The notes: generated from the letters alone by a model not told the origin. A stretch of DNA of 64,000 bases from Mycolicibacterium phocaicum (GCF_010731115.1 NZ_AP022616.1:5789198-5853197); one strand, 5' to 3'; counted from the first letter of the stretch, positions 10,033 through 18,726 are shown. Made by a program: numbers and translations.

Positions 10033-10611
10033 ATGACTGAACTATCACGCAACCGCCCTTTTGGGCCGGACACCCATCAGGATTGGGCCCCGTACTCCGA
10101 CCTGGTGCAAGCGGCGGAGGCGTACCTGCGCGATCCGGCGATCGCGCTGGAAGCGTTGTACCGGGTGATGGATCCCTCCGCGATCAAGGCGTTCGTCATG
10201 GAACGCACGCTCGAAGAGAAGGATTCGCGTGAATCGTTGTACCAAGAGGTTGCGGTGACCGACGGCCGGACATTGCTGCTGTGGATGGGCGACGATGAAC
10301 TCACCGACGACGACGATCCCGAGCCTGGCGAACCCTTGCTGACATCGACGCTGCGCTCGATTCCGTTGTCCGCGTTGACTGACCGCAATCTCAAGGTCGG
10401 GTACCGCATCGATCACCGTGGCGGACGGTCGCTGCACAGTGTGGAACTGCGGCTGGTGACCACGACGACCGACTACGCCCTCGCCAAGACCCCGTCGAGG
10501 ACCGAGTCTTTCAGCGAGGAGCTGCTGTTCACGAAGTCTGTGACCGACGGCGGACGAGCGCAGATGGAACGGCTGATTCAGTTCGGAAGGGTGCTAGCCG
10601 CACATGGCTGA
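10033..10611 (+). CDS. Unknown protein B1 (family B of the cassette)
   Basis: The protein has 192 residues, starting at the ATG at 10033 behind a GGGAG site. The family is not recognised. It is acidic and soluble, with SLYQEVAVTDGRTLLLWMGDDELTDDDD in the centre and a C-terminal MERLIQFGRVL. It is paralogous to the next gene: both share QEVAVTDGR, a hydrophobic LLW/ILW strand, an S-L/R-L-T/S-D motif and MERL-(I/L)-(Q/E)-F near the end. Its last codons overlap the next start by 8 bases, so the two are co-translated and may form a heteromer (inference). Confidence 0.72.
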   Translation: MTELSRNRPFGPDTHQDWAPYSDLVQAAEAYLRDPAIALEALYRVMDPSAIKAFVMERTLEEKDSRESLYQEVAVTDGRTLLLWMGDDELTDDDDPEPGEPLLTSTLRSIPLSALTDRNLKVGYRIDHRGGRSLHSVELRLVTTTTDYALAKTPSRTESFSEELLFTKSVTDGGRAQMERLIQFGRVLAAHG

Positions 10612-11119
10612 TTGGGCATCGCACAGACATCTTCAGCAGGCGGTAATGCTCGGCGTCCGTAATCCCGAAGCGGCGCTGAACAACTTGCGCGCCTTCATCA
10701 ACTTCGACACTGCCTACTCATTCGTGCTCACGCAGCGCCCCGCATGGCAAGAAGTCGCGGTCACCGACGGTCGACGATTGATCCTGTGGCACGGCTCTGA
10801 CACTGAATGCGCCGGCCACGATGATCGGTTGCCGCACCCGATGTTCCAGTCCTCGGTGCGGACGGTGCTGTTGTCGCGGCTCAGTGATCAGGCCGTGCAC
10901 ACCGACTACGACGTCATGCCTGACGGCTCTCACGAGCTGGTGTCGGTACGCCTGCGGCTGTACACGCCGATAGTCAACAGCACGACCCGAACCACTCCCG
11001 AGGACAGTCAGCACTACGTCGAGTGCTACCTCTTCGACAAGAACGCAGACGACGGTCAGGAAGAAATGGAACGACTTCTCGAATTTGCGGCCGCACTGTC
11101 GATTTCGACCAGTGCGTGA
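10604..11119 (+). CDS. Unknown protein B2 (family B of the cassette)
   Basis: The protein has 171 residues. The ATG at 10604 lies inside the 3' end of B1 (ATGGCTGA). Shared blocks with B1 are AWQEVAVTDGRRLILWHGSD, TVLLSRLSDQ and EEMERLLEF; the N-terminus is shorter and the acidic DDDD stretch is missing. No domain is recognised. Similar length, order and direct coupling with B1 indicate duplication followed by divergence. Confidence 0.72.
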   Translation: MADWASHRHLQQAVMLGVRNPEAALNNLRAFINFDTAYSFVLTQRPAWQEVAVTDGRRLILWHGSDTECAGHDDRLPHPMFQSSVRTVLLSRLSDQAVHTDYDVMPDGSHELVSVRLRLYTPIVNSTTRTTPEDSQHYVECYLFDKNADDGQEEMERLLEFAAALSISTSA

Positions 11120-11399
11120 CGGGCCGCCAGGCGTGACAGGGCCTGACGCCGCCGATATCACCCGAAGAGCCTAGGAGGTCAATGTGTTTCGGGACGTGCC
11201 GAGGATTCTGCAGTGTCTCGCATCGATACCGATGGTGTTGTGGACCGTGATCACCACAGCCGCTCGCAAACCGGGAGAAGCGGCCGACCGGAGAAGTCCG
11301 CACGATTCTGGGCAGTACTTCGCGGACGATCCATGGGTGGATTGAGCAGCATCGGTCACCGCTCGGCATGAGGCGCGGTCGTGCGGGGGTCGAGAGAGA

Positions 11400-11951
11400 G
11401 TGAATGCGGCTGTGAAAAGAGGAGACGTGGCGGCACGAACGGCGGCGAACAAGCTGCTGTGCGACATCATGATCGCACCCGACCGCGGCGTCGTAGTCGT
11501 TGAAGATGCTGGGGTACAGGGGATTACGGGCACCTATATACAGGCCGATATCGACCCCGAACCCGCGCCGGTGCAGCAGGCACTGTGGGTACGAACCATG
11601 AGTGCCGGCGAGTGCGACGTCGTCGGCCGGTTGATCCGGGTCCGCGTGTTCTCTGGCTGGGACACCGGAGGGCTTGGTGTCCGCGCATTTGATGGCCGGC
11701 TCAATATCGCCAGCGGGCTGTTGGCCATCGGTGACCGCCGTAATCCCGAGCGTCAACTGCTGGTAGGTCCATCTGGTGTGATCGGTGTCAGCGTGTTCGT
11801 GGGCCACGACGTCGACACCACCTGTTTCGACGAATCCGGTATCGGTTACCCACCATCGGGTCCCAGCGAGGTCACCGTGCTGCTGCACGGAGATTCGTGG
11901 CACACATACACGTTGCGCAACACGGTCGATCGGTGGCGGATCCGGTGCTAG
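11400..11951 (+). CDS. Unknown protein A2 (family A of the cassette)
   Basis: Up to 183 residues. GTG codons at 11400, 11412 and 11427 are possible starts; an AGAGGAG stretch at 11418-11424 makes the exact one uncertain. It is paralogous to A1: ECDVVGR, FDGRLNIASGLLAIGDRRNP, RQLLVGPSGVIGVSVFVGHD and SGPSEVTVLLHG match block for block. It has no signal peptide or membrane segment. It closes the symmetrical A-B-B'-A' arrangement. Function is unknown. Confidence 0.7.
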   Translation: MNAAVKRGDVAARTAANKLLCDIMIAPDRGVVVVEDAGVQGITGTYIQADIDPEPAPVQQALWVRTMSAGECDVVGRLIRVRVFSGWDTGGLGVRAFDGRLNIASGLLAIGDRRNPERQLLVGPSGVIGVSVFVGHDVDTTCFDESGIGYPPSGPSEVTVLLHGDSWHTYTLRNTVDRWRIRC

Positions 11952-12031
11952 CAGTTCTGTGGCAGCTGAGACCGACGTGACGTAGGGCTGCGGTTGGGCT
12001 GAGCGAGATCGACCCCAGAGCTCAGGGCAGT

Positions 12032-12535
12032 GTGCTATTGAAAGTCATGCTGCCGAAAATCTCTCTCGCCCCGGCCTTGGCGTTGTTGGTGGCCGTGCCG
12101 CAAGCGCACGCCGATCGCCCGGAACCGGTGCCGCTGTACGGCAGCTACGACACGTTTCTCGATCATTCGCGTCAGACGTTCAATGGGCGCCCGGATACAT
12201 CGGACCCGTCGACCCAGGCGGCCCTGTTCCGGACCGTGTGCGACGCCGGCGGTTGTGTTGCGCACTGGCTGAGAGTGACTGAGCTCAAAGAGAATCCGAA
12301 TGCGCCGGCGCTGTTCGACTATCGGTGGACGGGTGACCGCTGGGAATCATCGGGAGACTACCCGTTCCATTGCGGCCCGAATGGCGTTGCGGTGACGGCA
12401 TTCCGGTCCGATTTCCTGAAGCCCAATGGTGACGGCAGTTTCACCGGGGAGCGGACGTTCACCGTGGCAGCGCCGGGCTGCCCCGGTGACGGGGCCGGAA
12501 CCTACTGGTTGCTATTCACCCTGACGCCGACCTAG
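12032..12535 (+). CDS. Small secreted protein
   Basis: The protein has 167 residues from the GTG at 12032, or 162 from the ATG at 12047 (MLPKISLAPALALL), which gives a cleaner signal peptide ending at QAHADRP. The mature part begins PVPLYGSYDTFLDHSRQTF and has four cysteines (VCDAGGCVAHW, FHCGPNG, APGCPGD), suggesting two disulphides. It resembles the exported mycobacterial proteins with a YGSYDTF-type opening. Function is unknown. Its 3' end overlaps the convergent membrane-protein gene by 20 bases. Confidence 0.75.
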   Translation: MLLKVMLPKISLAPALALLVAVPQAHADRPEPVPLYGSYDTFLDHSRQTFNGRPDTSDPSTQAALFRTVCDAGGCVAHWLRVTELKENPNAPALFDYRWTGDRWESSGDYPFHCGPNGVAVTAFRSDFLKPNGDGSFTGERTFTVAAPGCPGDGAGTYWLLFTLTPT

Positions 12536-12953
12536 TCGGCTGGATTGGCCGTTCGGGCTCGGACGTGTTGCTGCGCTGCCGTCGACCGGCGATCAATGCG
12601 GCGACGCCGGCAATGGTGAGGATCGACAGTGCCGTGATGTCGAAGGCAGGCCGGCCGCCAAGATCCCGGTCGATCACGTGTGACACGACGTGGAGCGCTT
12701 CGAACGCGATGAAGCCGCCGAGCGCTACCTCTACGGGCGACCGCCGAGCCGCGGCCAGCAACATCGCCACTCCGACGCCGATCTGCAGGACGCCCGCGTC
12801 ATGCAGGAAGTGGCGGTTGTAGGGCTCGAACGGTGCGAGAACCTCGAAGAACGACATCGGTGCGACGAACGCCCAGATACCCAGGGCCAGCGTGATCAAG
12901 CCGAGGATCGCGCAGGTGACCAATACGATCCGCAACGGTGTCTGCGTCGTCAT
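12516..12953 (-). CDS. Four-helix integral membrane protein
   Basis: The 145-residue protein has four hydrophobic segments (about 9-31, 50-68, 76-94 and 106-122), with EPYNRHFLHDAGVLQIGVG between helices 1 and 2. This is the layout of small actinobacterial DoxX/DUF4345-like membrane proteins. The C-terminus is polar (RRQRSNTSEPERP). Function is unknown. It lies downstream of the MocR gene on the same strand. Confidence 0.75.
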   Translation of the reverse strand: MTTQTPLRIVLVTCAILGLITLALGIWAFVAPMSFFEVLAPFEPYNRHFLHDAGVLQIGVGVAMLLAAARRSPVEVALGGFIAFEALHVVSHVIDRDLGGRPAFDITALSILTIAGVAALIAGRRQRSNTSEPERPIQPTRSASG

Positions 12954-12969
12954 TCCTCGAGACTAAGCG

Positions 12970-12999
12970 CGCAATGGCCCAGTGTCAGGCGCCATTGCG
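12970..12999. repeat. Inverted repeat between MocR gene and membrane-protein gene
   Basis: Perfect 9-base arms CGCAATGGC (12970-12978) and GCCATTGCG (12991-12999) flank a 12-base loop. The hairpin lies between the MocR stop and the membrane-protein start and could be a terminator for the former or an operator for the latter. There is no T-tract. Confidence 0.45.
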
Positions 13000-13006
13000 T
13001 GACCAG

Positions 13007-13021
13007 AATCGGGTACCACTT
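13007..13021 (+). repeat. 15-bp repeat flanking the MocR gene, copy 1
   Basis: AATCGGGTACCACTT occurs here on the plus strand at the 3' end of the MocR gene, and as its exact reverse complement at 14396-14410 near the 5' end. The two copies therefore bracket the gene as a perfect 15-base inverted repeat about 1.4 kb apart. Confidence 0.6.
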
Positions 13022-14420
13022 ACGTCGGGCGGCCGGCCGCGGCGGCGATGGCCCGTACCCCGGTGTCGATCTGTGATTCCGTGAGGTTGGCGTAACCGAG
13101 AATCAATCCCGCTGGAGCGCAGGCAGGTTCGGTGTAGCACCACGAGAGCGGATCGATGCGCACCCGCTGGTTGGCGGCCTTGCGCACGATGTCGTCGACA
13201 TCGCAGTCTGTGGGCAGACGCACCGTGAGATGGACACCGGCGGCGGCACCGAGCACCGAGGCTTCTGGCAGGTGTTCGCGCAGCGCCCGCAGCAGGCAGT
13301 TGCGCCGGGCCAGATAGCGGCGACGCATGAGCCGCAGATGCCGGTCGTAGTCGCCGGACCGGAGCAGGGTCGCGAAGGCGAGTTGATCCATGACGGAACT
13401 ACCAGTATCGGCAAGACTTTTCGCCGATACGACGGGGCCGACAAGGTCCGGGGGCAGGACCATCCAACCGAGCCGCAAGCCGGGGGCCAGCGTTTTGCTC
13501 ACCGAGCCGAGGTAGACGACGCGGTCGGGAGCCAGGGCATGCAGCGCGCCGACGGGTGCGCGGTCGTAGCGGTATTCGGCGTCGTAGTCATCCTCGATGA
13601 CGAGATTGCCCGCCCGCGCCCATTCGAGCAGCGCGGTGCGGCGGGCGGGGGACAGCACGACGCCGGTCGGGGATTGATGGGCCGGGGTTGCCAGCACCGT
13701 CGATGCCGCGGTGTTCGCGAGTGCCGTGACGTCGAGTCCGTCGTCGTCGACCGGGATGGGGACGGGATCAACGCCGTGGTGGCGGAAAACAATGCGGTGC
13801 AAACAGAATCCGGGATCCTCCATCGCGATGGTGCGATGTCGTAGCACCTGAGCCAGTAGCGCGACGGCCTGCGTCGCTCCGGAACACAACACGACGCGCT
13901 GCGGATCGGCCAGCACGCCACGGGTGCGCCGCAGGTAGTCCGACACCGCGGCGCGGGCGTCCGGTAGGCCCTTGGGGGAGGCGTATCCGAGCGACGGGGA
14001 TTCGATGGAGGACAGCCCCTGACGCAGCGCGCGCAGCCAGCCGTGCCGGGGGAAGCTCGACAGGTCGGGCACGCCGGGTGCGAAGTCGATGTCGAATGTT
14101 CGGCGGTCTGGACTCGACGGATGCGACACCCTGGTGGTCGTGTCGACAGCGGCAACCGTTGTGCCAGAGCCTTGTTGGCTCTGCAGGAAGCCCTCGGCGA
14201 CGAGCTGGCTGTACGCGTCAACGACGAGGCGTCGCGACACCTGGAGGTCTGCGGCGAGCACGCGACTGGAGGGCAGTCGGGTTTTCGGTGTGAGCCGACC
14301 GGTCCGGATCGCGTCCCGTAGGCCGTCGGTCAGCTGGCGATGCAGCGCGTCGGCACCACTGGTTCGGTCCAGCTCGATGAGCAGCTCCGGACCTGAAGTG
14401 GTACCCGATTCAACTGAAAT
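13020..14420 (-). CDS. MocR/PdxR-type GntR regulator with aminotransferase domain
   Basis: A winged-helix N-terminus (ELLIELDRTSGADALHRQL, RLPSSRVLAADLQVSRRLV) is fused to a fold-type I aminotransferase domain. The PLP region reads CSGATQAV, IEDDYDAEYRYD and GSVSKTLAPGLRLGW, with lysine in SVSKT as the Schiff-base residue. Such proteins use PLP as effector, as PdxR does. The frame runs upstream of the GTG at 14261, which would cut through the DNA-binding domain, but contains no ATG, GTG or TTG. I place the start at ATT 14420, which follows TTAGGA by six bases. It is divergent from the AhpD-like gene. Confidence 0.8.
   Translation of the reverse strand: MSVESGTTSGPELLIELDRTSGADALHRQLTDGLRDAIRTGRLTPKTRLPSSRVLAADLQVSRRLVVDAYSQLVAEGFLQSQQGSGTTVAAVDTTTRVSHPSSPDRRTFDIDFAPGVPDLSSFPRHGWLRALRQGLSSIESPSLGYASPKGLPDARAAVSDYLRRTRGVLADPQRVVLCSGATQAVALLAQVLRHRTIAMEDPGFCLHRIVFRHHGVDPVPIPVDDDGLDVTALANTAASTVLATPAHQSPTGVVLSPARRTALLEWARAGNLVIEDDYDAEYRYDRAPVGALHALAPDRVVYLGSVSKTLAPGLRLGWMVLPPDLVGPVVSAKSLADTGSSVMDQLAFATLLRSGDYDRHLRLMRRRYLARRNCLLRALREHLPEASVLGAAAGVHLTVRLPTDCDVDDIVRKAANQRVRIDPLSWCYTEPACAPAGLILGYANLTESQIDTGVRAIAAAAGRPT
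14396..14410 (-). repeat. 15-bp repeat flanking the MocR gene, copy 2
   Basis: AAGTGGTACCCGATT, the reverse complement of the copy at 13007-13021. It lies inside the 5' part of the MocR frame and close to the divergent promoter region, so it may double as a regulator-binding site. Confidence 0.6.
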
Positions 14421-14510
14421 ATTGGTTCCTAACTTGCGTCCAATGGCGACCTAACATGAGGCTATACCGCAGCCGCCGTGCGCTGGTGACGGAATCGAGG
14501 AGAACGCGTC

Positions 14511-15080
14511 GTGAGAATTCTGAAGCGCATCTGGGTACACCTTGCGGTCCTGGCGAAGTCCCGCCAAAACCGTTGGGACCTCCCGGGTTGGCTGATCCGA
14601 CGTCCGCTCATCGCGGCAGCGAATGGGCTCTACGAAATGGCGCTGTTGTTCAGTGGTCGGGCGCCCACCGAACTGAAGCTGCTCGCGGGGATCAAGGCGG
14701 CGATGTTGACGCACTGCGAATTCTGCATCGACATTTCGGACACCCTCGGCCGGAGTGAGGGGTTCTCGGAGGAGAAACTGATCGCCTTGGTGAACTACCG
14801 CGACAGCGATGTGTTCACTCACCTTGAGAAGCTCTGCATTCAATTCGCCGAAGAGATGTCTCGCACGCCTGCGATCCTCTCCGAAGGCTTGCGTGAGGAG
14901 CTGCTCACGCACCTCAGCAAGGCGCAGCTGATGGAGATCGCTGCGGAAGTCGCTTGGGAGAACCAGCGTGGTCGCCTAAACCAGGGGCTGGGTATTCGGC
15001 CGATGGACACGGCGGACGGAACGCTGTGCCTGATCCCGCAGCCCGAGCTCCGAAGGGGCACAGACGATTCCGTCGCGTGA
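14511..15080 (+). CDS. Carboxymuconolactone decarboxylase / AhpD-like protein
   Basis: The 189-residue protein has the AhpD-like CxxC redox motif in MLTHCEFCIDISDTLGR (about residues 67-83), which is the alkylhydroperoxidase core. The GTG start follows GGAG. Members act as peroxidase partners or lactone decarboxylases; the CxxC and downstream helix favour a redox role. It is divergent from the MocR regulator, its likely controller. Confidence 0.82.
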   Translation: MRILKRIWVHLAVLAKSRQNRWDLPGWLIRRPLIAAANGLYEMALLFSGRAPTELKLLAGIKAAMLTHCEFCIDISDTLGRSEGFSEEKLIALVNYRDSDVFTHLEKLCIQFAEEMSRTPAILSEGLREELLTHLSKAQLMEIAAEVAWENQRGRLNQGLGIRPMDTADGTLCLIPQPELRRGTDDSVA

Positions 15081-15182
15081 CGGCTTGGCCGTCGCGGCCT
15101 CACGTTGGCGGGGCGCGCAGGGCCTTCATACTCGAACTCGCGGAGCGTCTGCGCCGAGTGAACGTTCACGAGGCATTTTCGG

Positions 15183-15785
15183 TTACGCTCTGGCCCAGGT
15201 GATTTCGCGTCGCGACAGCCGAGCCCGGCGCGGGGAAGGTTCCGCCTCTTCGCTCGGCGAGCGCCCCGCCGGGCCCAGAGCCGTCATCGATGTCACCTCC
15301 CACTCGGCCGGGACATCGAACTCGCGCGCGACAGCGTCACGATCGAAGGCCCGGAACTGGTGTGCACCGAGACCCATGAGGAGTCCCTGAATCGTCATGT
15401 GCGCCACGGCCTGTCCGAGGTCGTATCGCGCGAATTCAGAGAACTCCCAGTCGGTGTCTTCGACGAGGATGTGAGCCAGATTCACGACCAGCAGTGCGGC
15501 ATCGAGAGCCCAGCGCGCCGAGCTGGGGGCGAGGTGTTTCGCGATCCGCGAGTGGACCGGGTCGTCCCGGCGACCCACGATGAACATCCACGGTTGCGAG
15601 TTCCCTGCCGATGGCGTCAACCGGGCGGCCTCGAGTAGCACGTCGACCTGTGCTTCACTCAGGAACGCGGTTCGATCGAACGAAACCGGGCTGAACCGCT
15701 CCACCAGGAGGGGATGAACTCCGTCAGCCGCGGCATTGTCACACTCGGTCACACCAGCATCATGAGCGGAAACGCCTTGTTTCAC
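15183..15785 (-). CDS. Nitroreductase family FMN protein
   Basis: The 200-residue protein has the nitroreductase pattern: [30 protein letters not shown] (FMN phosphate and ribityl contacts), then [23 protein letters not shown] and a C-terminal [12 protein letters not shown]. The GTG at 15785 overlaps the stop of the second qcrB gene (GTGA), so I take it as the start; translation is coupled to the cytochrome b gene. The partnership suggests a quinone- or FMN-dependent reductase working beside a membrane quinol oxidase (inference). Confidence 0.82.
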   Translation of the reverse strand: MKQGVSAHDAGVTECDNAAADGVHPLLVERFSPVSFDRTAFLSEAQVDVLLEAARLTPSAGNSQPWMFIVGRRDDPVHSRIAKHLAPSSARWALDAALLVVNLAHILVEDTDWEFSEFARYDLGQAVAHMTIQGLLMGLGAHQFRAFDRDAVAREFDVPAEWEVTSMTALGPAGRSPSEEAEPSPRRARLSRREITWARA

Positions 15786-17476
15786 AACCAATGTGGCCTG
15801 CTGCAGACTAGTGATGCCCGTTGGAGCCGTTGGGCGAGATCTCGTTCCTGGTACTCCTTGAGGGCGGTGAGTGCCTTGTGCTCGGCGGCGTGTTCGGCGT
15901 CGGCGAGGGCGGCTTGTTCGACGGCGGAGTCGGCGAACAGGAAGCTGCCGGTGCCGGGGGAGCCGGCGGAGCCGAGCTTGTTCATGCGTTTGGGCAGTGC
16001 GGCGCCCTGGTATTCCAGCGGGATGGGGTGGCCGTGGTCGTCGACCGGGCCCAGGGGCTGGTGCAGCTCGACATAGGCGCCGTGGGGCAGGCGCTTGATG
16101 ATGCCGGTCTCGATGCCGTGTTCGAGGCCGGCGCGGTCGCTGCGCTGCAGGCCTACACACCAGCGGTAGGTGAGGTAGTAGACGATGGCGGGCAGGACGA
16201 CCATGCCGATGCGGCCGATCCAGGTGGTGGCGTTGAGGGAGATGTCGAACTTGAGCGCGATGATGTCGTTCATCGCGGCCAGGGTGAGCACCATGTAGAA
16301 CGCGATGGCCATGGCACCGATGGCGGTGCGGACCGGCACGTCACGCGGACGCTGCAGCAGGTTGTGGTGGGCATGATCGCCCGTAACCCTGGCTTCGATG
16401 AAGGGATAAGCGACGAGCAACGTGAAGACCAGACCCATGATCAATGCCACCGCGACCACAGCGGGGATGGTGTGGCCGAAGGGGTAGAACTCCCAGGCCG
16501 GCCAGATGCGGGCGAGGCCTTCGGTCCACATCATGTAGAAGTCGGGCTGGCTGCCGGCGGACACCTGCGAGGGCTTGTAGGGGCCGAGTTCCCAGATGGG
16601 GTTGATCTGCAGCAGACCACCCATGATGCCGAGGACTCCGGTGACCATGGCGAAGAACGCGCCGGATTTGACGGCGAAGACCGGCATGACGCGGACACCG
16701 ACGACGTTCTTCTCCGTGCGGCCGGCACCCGGGAACTGGGTGTGCTTGCCGAACCACAACAAGATCAGGTGCGTGGCGACCAGCCCCAAAATAATTGCGG
16801 GAATGATCAATACGTGGAGCGCGTACATACGCGGGATGATGGTCTGCCCGGGAAAGTCGCCGCCGAACAGGGCCCAGTGCATCCAGGTGCCGATGACCGG
16901 GATGCCCAGGGTGATCGAGGACAGCGCGGCGCGCAGACCGATACCGGACAGCAGATCGTCGGGCAGCGAGTAGCCGAAGTAACCCTCGAACATGGCCAGG
17001 ATCAGCAGCAACGCACCCGTCACCCAGCTGGCTTCGCGTGGGCGCCGGAAGGCTCCGGTGAAGAACACCCGTGCCATGTGCACCATGATCGATGCGGCGA
17101 ACATCAGCGCGGCCCAGTGGTGAATCTGGCGGACGAACAGGCCACCGCGGACCTCGAACGAGATCTCCAGGGCGGATTCGTAAGCGCGCGACATCTGCAC
17201 GCCGCGCAGCGGCTGGTAGACGCCGTTGTAGATGACCTCAGTCATCGACGGGTCGAAGAACAACGTCAGGTACACGCCAGTGAGCAGCAGGACCACAAAG
17301 CTGTACATGGCGATCTCGCCGAGCAGGAAGGACCAGTGCGTCGGGAAGACCTTGTTCAGCTGCCGGCGCACCGCCCCCGACGGGTGGTACCGCGAGTCGA
17401 TCGCATTCCCCTGGACGGCAGGGGGATTCGACGCCCGCGACTGTCGTTGCGTTCGCATGACCGAGCCGGCCTTCAT
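15782..17476 (-). CDS. qcrB: Second cytochrome b subunit of the bc1 (bcc) complex, solitary QcrB
   Basis: A 564-residue actinobacterial QcrB: cytoplasmic N-terminus, eight or nine membrane helices, and a long hydrophilic C-terminal tail. Haem-ligand histidines are in [22 protein letters not shown] and [19 protein letters not shown]. The quinol-site segment [15 protein letters not shown] keeps the serine and threonine that correspond to Q203 (telacebec) contact residues S304/T313 in M. tuberculosis, from memory. No qcrC or qcrA is adjacent, unlike the canonical qcrCAB operon. AGGAGG lies seven bases before the ATG. A perfect CRP box sits 73-88 bp upstream. Confidence 0.92.
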   Translation of the reverse strand: MKAGSVMRTQRQSRASNPPAVQGNAIDSRYHPSGAVRRQLNKVFPTHWSFLLGEIAMYSFVVLLLTGVYLTLFFDPSMTEVIYNGVYQPLRGVQMSRAYESALEISFEVRGGLFVRQIHHWAALMFAASIMVHMARVFFTGAFRRPREASWVTGALLLILAMFEGYFGYSLPDDLLSGIGLRAALSSITLGIPVIGTWMHWALFGGDFPGQTIIPRMYALHVLIIPAIILGLVATHLILLWFGKHTQFPGAGRTEKNVVGVRVMPVFAVKSGAFFAMVTGVLGIMGGLLQINPIWELGPYKPSQVSAGSQPDFYMMWTEGLARIWPAWEFYPFGHTIPAVVAVALIMGLVFTLLVAYPFIEARVTGDHAHHNLLQRPRDVPVRTAIGAMAIAFYMVLTLAAMNDIIALKFDISLNATTWIGRIGMVVLPAIVYYLTYRWCVGLQRSDRAGLEHGIETGIIKRLPHGAYVELHQPLGPVDDHGHPIPLEYQGAALPKRMNKLGSAGSPGTGSFLFADSAVEQAALADAEHAAEHKALTALKEYQERDLAQRLQRASLVCSRPHWL

Positions 17477-17548
17477 GTCCTGCCTCCTTTGCGATGAACG
17501 CCTTACCTCTTAGATGCATCTGGAGCTCGTTTTGTGACAGGTCCACAC

Positions 17549-17564
17549 TGTGACCTGTATCACA
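17549..17564 (-). promoter_or_regulatory. Perfect CRP site upstream of second qcrB
   Basis: TGTGACCTGTATCACA matches the mycobacterial CRP consensus TGTGA-N6-TCACA exactly. It lies in a larger imperfect inverted repeat (TTTTGTGACAGGT at 17530-17542 against ACCTGTATCACAAAA at 17553-17567). The only gene immediately downstream is the second qcrB. Confidence 0.8.
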
Positions 17565-17576
17565 AAATGGGAGGCG

Positions 17577-18071
17577 CTATTTTTCGGCGAGCTGCTTGAA
17601 GTTGAGCAGCTGCCGCCGTGCCATCACGAGATCGCCCACGCTGAGTAGGGGAGCGGCGAGTCGCCAGGATTGCGGCGCAGTAACTTTCAGCACCAGCCGG
17701 GTTCTGTGTTCGTCGACCGGGGTGAGCCGATAGGACATGTGAGCGCTCATGATCTGCGCCGTCAACTCCACCTGATGCTCCACCGAAAGCACCTTGCCCA
17801 GTGGCCGGCCGGCGCTGGCGGTGAACGGACCACCCGGCCGTGGATCGTTCAGGTTGTGCAGCTCGTGCGGTGATTCCCGGCCCAGGTTGTCGATCCAGTC
17901 ATACGAGTACGGCGCCAGGCGTACCTGAACAACCCACGGCCACAACCGTTCTGGTGTGGTGTTCACGGTCACTCCGCGCCACGCCTCGAGTGATGGGTTG
18001 GCGACGTAGTTGTCACAGCCATAGTGCGCCTGAGTCTCGGCGTCGGTGACGCCCCAACGGTCACCGATCAC
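17577..18071 (-). CDS. SRPBCC family protein
   Basis: The 164-residue protein has the START/Bet v1-like pattern: an N-terminal VNTTPERLWPWVVQV strand-turn, YDWIDNLGRESPHELHNL in the centre, LTPVDEHRTRLVLKV, and a long C-terminal helix. These proteins bind hydrophobic ligands. The ATG overlaps the stop of the DUF2867 gene (ATGA), so they form an operon; the stop lies just upstream of the qcrB control region. Ligand unknown. Confidence 0.8.
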   Translation of the reverse strand: MIGDRWGVTDAETQAHYGCDNYVANPSLEAWRGVTVNTTPERLWPWVVQVRLAPYSYDWIDNLGRESPHELHNLNDPRPGGPFTASAGRPLGKVLSVEHQVELTAQIMSAHMSYRLTPVDEHRTRLVLKVTAPQSWRLAAPLLSVGDLVMARRQLLNFKQLAEK

Positions 18072-18550
18072 CGGATGACCGCCTTGTTCATCAGGTACGG
18101 GGCGGCCGTGCGATGGATGGGGCCGATGGCCCGCCAGATCGCCGCCGCAGCCCGCCGGTGTTTGTAGTGCAGCGCGGTGATGAGTTGGCCTGTCGAGGCA
18201 TTCGCTCGCCGGAGGATCAAGGTTCCTTCCATCAGCGGCGAATCAGCCTCCAGGCGAACGGCATCGGATGTCGATTCCGCGATGCGCCACCCGAGGACAT
18301 GCTGCGGTGAGTTCGCCGGCGCGAGCTGGAACAGCAGGAATGCCTTGTGTGCGAATCGGATTCCCTCGCGGATGGGTGGTGCCGACTGCTCGAGCGCTTC
18401 CCGCGCCAGCATCTCAGGTGTGCGAGTGTCGGATTCGGCGACGGTGACTTCGAAGACGTCGAGGTAGTCGGCCTGCTGGAGGCGCGGAGGCAGTGCGACG
18501 CCCGCCAGGCTCACCTGGCGGGCATGCCCAACTGCCAACTCCGTCGCCAT
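18068..18550 (-). CDS. DUF2867 family protein
   Basis: About 160 residues from the ATG at 18550 (MATELAVGHARQVSL). The frame stays open further upstream, but that part is low-complexity and outside the family. Typical blocks are DYLDVFEV, APPIREGIRFAHKAFLLFQL, LGWRIAESTSDAVRLEADS and ITALHYKHRRAAAAIWRAIGPIHRTAAPYLM. The function of the family is unknown. It is the first gene of a pair with the SRPBCC protein, suggesting a shared small-molecule role. Confidence 0.78.
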   Translation of the reverse strand: MATELAVGHARQVSLAGVALPPRLQQADYLDVFEVTVAESDTRTPEMLAREALEQSAPPIREGIRFAHKAFLLFQLAPANSPQHVLGWRIAESTSDAVRLEADSPLMEGTLILRRANASTGQLITALHYKHRRAAAAIWRAIGPIHRTAAPYLMNKAVIR

Positions 18551-18592
18551 GTCTACGAGGCTAGGTACTGATTGGCCGCTTGTCAGGGGCCA

Positions 18593-18607
18593 GTTTCGTG
18601 GCGAAAC
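18593..18607. promoter_or_regulatory. Inverted repeat GTTTCG-TGG-CGAAAC, candidate operator
   Basis: Perfect 6-base arms around TGG, 43 bases upstream of the DUF2867 start. GGGTACCACT follows at 18609, a decamer also found in the repeats flanking the MocR gene. Confidence 0.45.
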
Positions 18608-18726
18608 CGGGTACCACTCGGTGGATGCGGTCGCGGCTGTGCTGGGGTGCCGGTGGAGCGCTCCGCCACGACCGCGCATCCGGTGCGTCCGTCGTGCTGG
18701 GTGCCACTTCGCGCCTGCTCTCACGT

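Noticed and set aside
15821..17497. 558-residue plus-strand open frame across qcrB
   Set aside because: It is the antisense of a well-supported cytochrome b gene, has no start signal and its composition (Asp/Gly/His/Gln-rich) is that of a GC shadow.
17477..17576. DosR box upstream of qcrB
   Set aside because: No GGGACTTnnGnCCCT-like element is present; only the CRP site is convincing.
13011..18615. Recurrent GGGTAC as SigF -10 elements (13011, 14405 on the minus strand, 18609)
   Set aside because: None has a GTTT element 15-17 bases upstream, so SigF promoters are not supported; listed only as repeats.
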